A stretch of 64,000 bases of DNA from an uncultured Lachnospiraceae bacterium. Lineage in GTDB: Bacteria; Bacillota; Clostridia; Lachnospirales; Lachnospiraceae. The first letter of the stretch is position 1. Every line of letters begins with the position of its first letter. The stretch spans positions 1 through 64,000 of the forward strand of contig URRQ01000008.1 of assembly GCA_900550235.1 (NCBI GenBank). The letters are read 5' to 3'. Positions 59,674 to 64,000 of this stretch are shown here, piece by piece. The notes under the pieces were generated by a model that was not told the origin of the DNA, searched no databases, and saw nothing but the letters and a program-made list of their open reading frames with translations. Both the position numbers and the translations under genes were made by a program.

Positions 59674-60522
59674 ATGAGTTACGCAGATGAAGTGTTTATT
59701 GATATGTGTCGTGATATTATAGATCATGGAGTAAGTACGGAAGGAGAAAAGGTTCGTCCTAAGTGGGAGGATGGAACTTCGGCTTATACGATCAAGAAGT
59801 TCTGTGTCGTGAATCGTTACGACCTTTCCAAGGAATTTCCGGCGTTGACACTTCGTCGTACCGGAATTAAAAGTTGTGTAGACGAGCTGCTTTGGATTTG
59901 GCAGAGAAAGTCCAATAATATTCATGATTTGAAACCACATATTTGGGATAGCTGGGCAGATGAAGATGGTTCGATCGGAAAGGCTTATGGCTATCAGTTA
60001 GGTGTGAAACATCAATATAAAGAAGGTATGATGGATCAGGTAGATCGAGTGATTTATGATCTGAAACATAATCCGTATAGTCGTCGTATTATGACGAATA
60101 TTTATGTACATGAGGATTTGCATGAGATGAATCTGTATCCGTGCGCCTATAGTATGACGTTCAATGTAACGAAAAAATCAGATGATGAAAAGTTAGTATT
60201 GAATGCGATTTTAAATCAACGTTCCCAAGATGTTCTTGCGGCAAATAACTGGAATGTATGCCAGTATGCAGTTCTTGTGCATATGCTGGCACAGGTTTGT
60301 GATATGCAGGTGGGAGAATTTGTGCATGTCATTGCAGATGCCCATATTTATGATAGGCATATCCCGCTTGTAGAAGAGCTGATTTCCAGAGAACCACTTC
60401 CGGCGCCGACATTTTGGTTGAATCCAGATGTGAAAGACTTTTATGAGTTTACACCGGACGATGTGAGACTTGACAATTATGAGACAGGTCCACAGATTAA
60501 AAACATACCGATTGCAGTTTAG
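59674..60522 (+). CDS. thyA: Thymidylate synthase ThyA (divergent type)
   Basis: ThyA methylates dUMP to dTMP with methylene-tetrahydrofolate. The 282-residue protein is like Bacillus ThyA in layout (VRPKWEDGTSAYTIKKF, ELLWIWQRKSNNIHDL, HIWDSWADEDGSIGKAYGYQLG). The nucleophile is Cys157 in NLYPCAYSMTF. Two usually strict motifs differ: PCH is PCA, and the LGxPFN dUMP loop reads AANNWN, keeping the last Asn that selects uracil. The neighbouring folA, 11 bases on, regenerates the folate this reaction oxidises, which supports a true thymidylate synthase. Confidence 0.9.
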   Translation: MSYADEVFIDMCRDIIDHGVSTEGEKVRPKWEDGTSAYTIKKFCVVNRYDLSKEFPALTLRRTGIKSCVDELLWIWQRKSNNIHDLKPHIWDSWADEDGSIGKAYGYQLGVKHQYKEGMMDQVDRVIYDLKHNPYSRRIMTNIYVHEDLHEMNLYPCAYSMTFNVTKKSDDEKLVLNAILNQRSQDVLAANNWNVCQYAVLVHMLAQVCDMQVGEFVHVIADAHIYDRHIPLVEELISREPLPAPTFWLNPDVKDFYEFTPDDVRLDNYETGPQIKNIPIAV

Positions 60523-60533
60523 GAGGAAAGAGA

Positions 60534-61022
60534 ATGAATTTGATTGTAGCAGTAGATAAGAATTGGGCGATTGGTCTTGGAAATAAGCTGTTGGTAAGTA
60601 TTCCGGCTGATATGAAGTTCTTTCGTCAGACAACAACAGGAAAAGTTGTAGTTATGGGGCGAAAGACATTAGAAAGTTTTCCGGGAGGCCAGCCTTTAAA
60701 GAATCGTACAAATATTGTGATTACAAGAGATGCAAATTATAAGGTAAAAGATGGGATCGTTGTTTCGACTATTGAAGAAGCCTTAGAAGAATTGAAGAAG
60801 TATAAAGATGAAGATATTTTTGTCATTGGTGGAGAGAGTATTTATCGTCAAATGCTTCCGTATTGTAAAACGGCATTTGTGACAAAAATCGATCACGCAT
60901 ATGATGCGGATACATTTTTCCCAAACCTTGATGAAATGGACGATTGGAAATTAACAGGAATTAGTGAAGAACAGACTTATTTTGATCTGGAATATGTATT
61001 CGCTAGATATGAGAGAGTATAA
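60534..61022 (+). CDS. folA: Dihydrofolate reductase
   Basis: FolA reduces dihydrofolate with NADPH, restoring the cofactor used by ThyA. The 162-residue protein has the Trp-containing loop DKNWAIGLGNKLL, catalytic acid Asp26 (IPADMKFFR), GKVVVMGRKTLESFPG and the nucleotide-binding IFVIGGESIYRQMLPY. Length is normal. AGGAGG precedes the ATG. It sits between thyA and a MATE transporter gene in one operon. Confidence 0.96.
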   Translation: MNLIVAVDKNWAIGLGNKLLVSIPADMKFFRQTTTGKVVVMGRKTLESFPGGQPLKNRTNIVITRDANYKVKDGIVVSTIEEALEELKKYKDEDIFVIGGESIYRQMLPYCKTAFVTKIDHAYDADTFFPNLDEMDDWKLTGISEEQTYFDLEYVFARYERV

Positions 61023-61025
61023 TCT

Positions 61026-62396
61026 ATGAGGAAGATTGATTTAACAAAAGACCCGATTTTACCATCTCTGGCAGGACTTGCACTTCCAATTATGGCAACA
61101 TCTCTGATTCAGATGGCATATAACTTAATCGATATGCTTTGGATCGGCCGAATTGGAAGCGCAGCAGTTGCAGCAATTGGTGCGGCGGGAATGTACATGT
61201 GGCTTTCTAATGGCCTGGCAACGCTGGCAAAGATGGGTGGGCAGGTAAAGGTAGCGCATGCCCTTGGTGCAAAGAGGGAAGAAGAAGCGGCAGAATACGC
61301 GCAGAGTGCGTTACAGCTTTCCCTGATCTTTGGAATTGGATTTGGACTGATTTCTGTTGTTGCTGCAACTCCGATGATTTCTTTTTTTAAATTAAATAGC
61401 GCTGCGGTGATTGCAGATGCAGAGATTTATTTGCAGATTACGTGCGGTGGAGTTGTGTTTTCATTTTTAAATCAAGTGTTTACCGGCGTTTTAACGGCGA
61501 TGGGAAATAGTCGTGTTACGTTCGTTGCAACAACGATTGGACTAGTGTTTAATATTGTGTTAGACCCGGCGCTTATTTTTGGTTTAGGCCCATTGCCGGC
61601 AATGGGAGTAGTTGGTGCTGCGCTTGCAACTGTTTTTTCTCAAGTAATCGTAACTGCAATCTTTGTAGTTATTGCTTATAAGGATCGTGTTGTGTTTCGA
61701 AAGATTCATCTTCTGAAAAGCTTCCACAAGGAAAGCATGGCTCAAATTATTCGGATTGGATTTCCAATCGGAGTACAGAGTATGTTTTTTACAGCAATTT
61801 CCATGATTATTGCCCGTATGGTGGCAGGATTTGGAGATGCAGCAGTTGCAGTACAAAAAGTAGGATCTCAGATTGAATCTATATCATGGATGACGGCAGA
61901 GGGATTTGGCGCGGCCGTAAGCGCATTTATGGCACAAAACCTGGGAGCGGGAAGTAAGGAAAGAATTATCAAAGGATATAGAGTTGCCATTGGATTGGAA
62001 ATTGTGTGGGGAATTTTATGTACCGTTCTACTGATTGTATTTCCGGATTATATTTTTAAAATCTTTATTACGGAGAAGGAAATTCTGCCGATGGGAGTGG
62101 ATTATCTGAAAATCCTCGGAGTAGCGCAATTTTTCATGTGCATTGAGCTTACAACGGCAGGAGCGTTTACAGGATTGGGGAAAACAATACCACCTTCGAT
62201 TACGAGTATTGTGCTTTCCGCTGTTCGAATTCCGATTGCAAGTATGTTAGTTGCAGGTGGAATGGGACTCAATGGTATTTGGTGGAGCATTACGATTTCT
62301 TGCATCTTAAAAGGAATCGTGATGTTTGTATGGTTCTTGTATTATTTGAAACATGATTTTAAACGTTATTTTTCAAGTGGTATGCAAAAACTTTAG
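61026..62396 (+). CDS. MATE-family multidrug/metabolite efflux transporter
   Basis: A 456-residue membrane protein with 12 hydrophobic segments in two homologous halves, each beginning with the MATE pattern (LAGLALPIMATSLIQMAYNLIDMLWIGR in part; and IRIGFPIGVQSMFFTAIS). Such proteins export cationic or other compounds against Na+ or H+. The substrate is unknown. The ATG follows the folA stop by three bases, so it is co-translated with thyA-folA; a link to folate or antifolate export is conceivable but unproven. Confidence 0.92.
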   Translation: MRKIDLTKDPILPSLAGLALPIMATSLIQMAYNLIDMLWIGRIGSAAVAAIGAAGMYMWLSNGLATLAKMGGQVKVAHALGAKREEEAAEYAQSALQLSLIFGIGFGLISVVAATPMISFFKLNSAAVIADAEIYLQITCGGVVFSFLNQVFTGVLTAMGNSRVTFVATTIGLVFNIVLDPALIFGLGPLPAMGVVGAALATVFSQVIVTAIFVVIAYKDRVVFRKIHLLKSFHKESMAQIIRIGFPIGVQSMFFTAISMIIARMVAGFGDAAVAVQKVGSQIESISWMTAEGFGAAVSAFMAQNLGAGSKERIIKGYRVAIGLEIVWGILCTVLLIVFPDYIFKIFITEKEILPMGVDYLKILGVAQFFMCIELTTAGAFTGLGKTIPPSITSIVLSAVRIPIASMLVAGGMGLNGIWWSITISCILKGIVMFVWFLYYLKHDFKRYFSSGMQKL

Positions 62397-62425
62397 TTGA
62401 CAAAAGTGTCAGAGAATTCTATAAT
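62397..62425 (+). promoter_or_regulatory. Consensus promoter before ilvB
   Basis: TTGACA (62397-62402), 17 bases and TATAAT (62420-62425), a full consensus match, starting directly after the MATE stop codon. Predicted transcript start near 62432. Confidence 0.85.
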
Positions 62426-62462
62426 TATATCTAAATTATCGGAATGTACTGACGAGCATAAT

Positions 62463-62495
62463 AAGCCCTGAGCAGATGCTTAGGGCTTTTTTTTT
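62463..62495 (+). terminator. Leader terminator (attenuator candidate) before ilvB
   Basis: AAGCCCTGAGC pairs with GCTTAGGGCTT (one G-T) around AGAT, followed by nine T. It lies about 30 bases after the predicted start of the consensus promoter and 40 before ilvB. An alternative pairing of GAGCAT (62454-62459) with ATGCTT (62476-62481) would break the stem. Confidence 0.85.
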
Positions 62496-62535
62496 CATCT
62501 TGAAGGTAGAAGGAATAAAGACAGGAGGGCATGTT

Positions 62536-64000
62536 ATGAGGAAGATTACGGGAAATAAATTGCTTGTAAAGGCATTAAGAGAAGAAGGCGTTGATATTTT
62601 GTTTGGCTATCCGGGAGCTTGTACGATTGATATTAGTGATGAGCTCTACAAACAGGATTATACAAGAGTCATATTGCCACGACATGAGCAGGCGGCAGTA
62701 CATGCGGCAGATGCCTATGCAAGGAGCACGGGAAAAGTCGGAGTGTGTCTTGTGACAAGCGGTCCGGGAGCAACGAACCTGGTAACCGGTATTGCAACGG
62801 CAAATTATGACAGCGTACCTCTTGTGTGTTTTACCGGACAGGTGGCAAGGAATTTGATTGGGAATGATGCTTTTCAAGAAGTTGATATCATAGGAATCAC
62901 AAGAAGTATCTGTAAATACGGAGTGACGGTTCGTAATCGAGAAGATCTTGGAAGAATCATAAAAGAGGCGTTCTACATAGCAAGAACCGGGAAACCGGGT
63001 CCGGTTATCATTGACCTTCCGAAAGATGTGATGGGAGAATTAGGAAGTCCGGAATATCCGGAAAGTGTGAATATTCGTGGTTACAAACCAAATGCCGGGG
63101 TTCATATCGGGCAATTAAAGCGTGCGGTGAAGATGCTGCACAAAGCAAAACGACCACTCTTCCTTGCAGGTGGCGGTGTGAATATCGCTCATGCCAATGA
63201 AGCCTTCACAAAACTTGCGGAGACAACAGGCATTCCTGTCATTACAACGATTATGGGACGGGGAGCAATTCCAACAAAACACCCGCTTTTTATAGGAAAC
63301 TTAGGAATGCATGGGATGTATGCGGCCAATATGGCGGTGAGTGAATGTGATCTTCTGTTTTCCATAGGCACAAGGTTCAATGACAGGATTACCGGAAGGA
63401 TTCATGAATTTGCACCAAAAGCACAGATTGTTCATATCGATATCGATACGGCGTCTATTTCGCGAAATGTGCATGTAGATGTTCCGATTGTTGCAGATGC
63501 CAAAGAAGCGTCTGAAAAAATGCTGGAATATGTGACAAAGGTTGAGATGGAAGAAGGCTGGCTAGAGCAGATTGAAGCATGGAAAGAAGAACACCCGCTC
63601 AAGATGAAACAAAAGCCGGTATTAACTCCGCAAAAGATTATTGAGGCGATTAATGAGAACTTTGAAAAAGCAATTGTAGTAACAGATGTAGGACAGCACC
63701 AGATGTTTACGACACAGTATTTGGAGATGGACGAGAATAAAAAGCTTCTTACTTCCGGTGGATTAGGAACCATGGGCTATGGTTTCCCGGGAGCGATTGG
63801 AGCACAGATCGGAAATCCGGATATTCCGGTCATTGCAATCTCGGGAGATGGTGGTATGCAGATGAGTATTCAGGAATTTGCAACTGCAGTCGGACAGGAA
63901 TTACCATTGATTCTCTGTGTATTTAATAATAATTATCTTGGCATGGTGCGCCAATGGCAGAAGCTCTTTTATGGAAAGAGGTATTCTATGACATGTCTTC
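62536..64000 (+). CDS. ilvB: Acetolactate synthase large subunit (3' end beyond window)
   Basis: The first 488 codons of the thiamine-diphosphate enzyme that starts branched-chain amino acid synthesis from pyruvate. It shows LFGYPGACTIDISDELY, the catalytic Glu51 in LPRHEQAAVHAADAYA, SGPGATNLVTGIATA, an FAD-binding middle domain and the ThDP motif SGDGGMQM followed by NNNYLGMVRQWQ. The gene is intact to the window edge; full-length relatives have about 550 residues. AGGAGG lies seven bases before the ATG. It is preceded by a consensus promoter and a leader terminator, so expression is probably attenuated. Confidence 0.95.
   Translation, partial: MRKITGNKLLVKALREEGVDILFGYPGACTIDISDELYKQDYTRVILPRHEQAAVHAADAYARSTGKVGVCLVTSGPGATNLVTGIATANYDSVPLVCFTGQVARNLIGNDAFQEVDIIGITRSICKYGVTVRNREDLGRIIKEAFYIARTGKPGPVIIDLPKDVMGELGSPEYPESVNIRGYKPNAGVHIGQLKRAVKMLHKAKRPLFLAGGGVNIAHANEAFTKLAETTGIPVITTIMGRGAIPTKHPLFIGNLGMHGMYAANMAVSECDLLFSIGTRFNDRITGRIHEFAPKAQIVHIDIDTASISRNVHVDVPIVADAKEASEKMLEYVTKVEMEEGWLEQIEAWKEEHPLKMKQKPVLTPQKIIEAINENFEKAIVVTDVGQHQMFTTQYLEMDENKKLLTSGGLGTMGYGFPGAIGAQIGNPDIPVIAISGDGGMQMSIQEFATAVGQELPLILCVFNNNYLGMVRQWQKLFYGKRYSMTCL

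Noticed and set aside
62426..62535. T-box riboswitch before ilvB
   Set aside because: The leader is only about 100 bases and lacks the long stem I and a T-box sequence; only the terminator is present.

Overview
This window reads as the chromosome of an endospore-forming, low-GC Firmicute of the Lachnospiraceae type (class Clostridia). The evidence is sporulation genes (cotJABC, spoIIGA, sigE, sigG, spoVT), a SCIFF peptide with its radical SAM maturase, a fused SecDF, one-piece dcw genes with two class B penicillin-binding proteins, and AT-rich codon use. No insertion sequence, prophage, CRISPR array or rRNA was seen. Genes are tightly packed, mostly on the + strand, and no gene-free stretch exceeds 300 bases.

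Layout. 1-4.4 kb is the end of a surface polysaccharide locus: a priming sugar-phosphate transferase, a Wzm/Wzt-type ABC exporter and, convergent, UDP-galactopyranose mutase. 4.5-11.3 kb is an envelope block: an LCP ligase, a cohesin-like membrane protein with an Asp-rich cytoplasmic tail, HtrA, and two unrecognised exported proteins that share a domain. 11.3-12.5 kb is cotJABC on the minus strand. 12.6-15.1 kb holds a SEDS protein, a DegV protein and a small membrane protein. 15.2-26.7 kb is a compact dcw cluster (mraZ, rsmH, ftsL, two PBPs, mraY, murD, ftsW, divIB, ftsZ) led by a textbook MraZ operator. 26.8-31 kb is spoIIGA-sigE, a beta-CASP nuclease and sigG. 31-41.5 kb holds a HAD phosphatase, pth-mfd-prsA, yqeY, a fused acyltransferase/sugar kinase, spoVT and a small membrane protein. 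41.5-55.3 kb is scfA-scfB-secDF-recJ-apt-relA-MBL-hemZ-hisS-aspS. 55.3-64 kb holds cysK, a glycerate kinase, a LUD protein, tRNA-Gly(GCC), ddl, thyA-folA-MATE and the first part of ilvB.

The most interesting signal lies between genes. At spoVT, the second (SpoVD-like) PBP gene, sigG and the small membrane protein gene before scfA, the ribosome binding site lies in the 3' arm of an inverted repeat. At three of these four a candidate sporulation-type promoter sits so that its transcript would start after the 5' arm. Read-through mRNA would then be terminated or untranslatable, while mRNA from the stage-specific promoter would be open. From memory, such insulation is known for sigG in Bacillus; the other cases are inferred here by eye and need transcript mapping. 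Other points include two Spo0A-box matches three helical turns apart before the Asp-rich protein gene, a near-ideal promoter followed at once by a strong terminator before ilvB, and an 11-codon ORF with a strong ribosome binding site before pth.

Coordinates, motifs and hairpins were read manually. Family names rest on recognised motifs, not on database searches.
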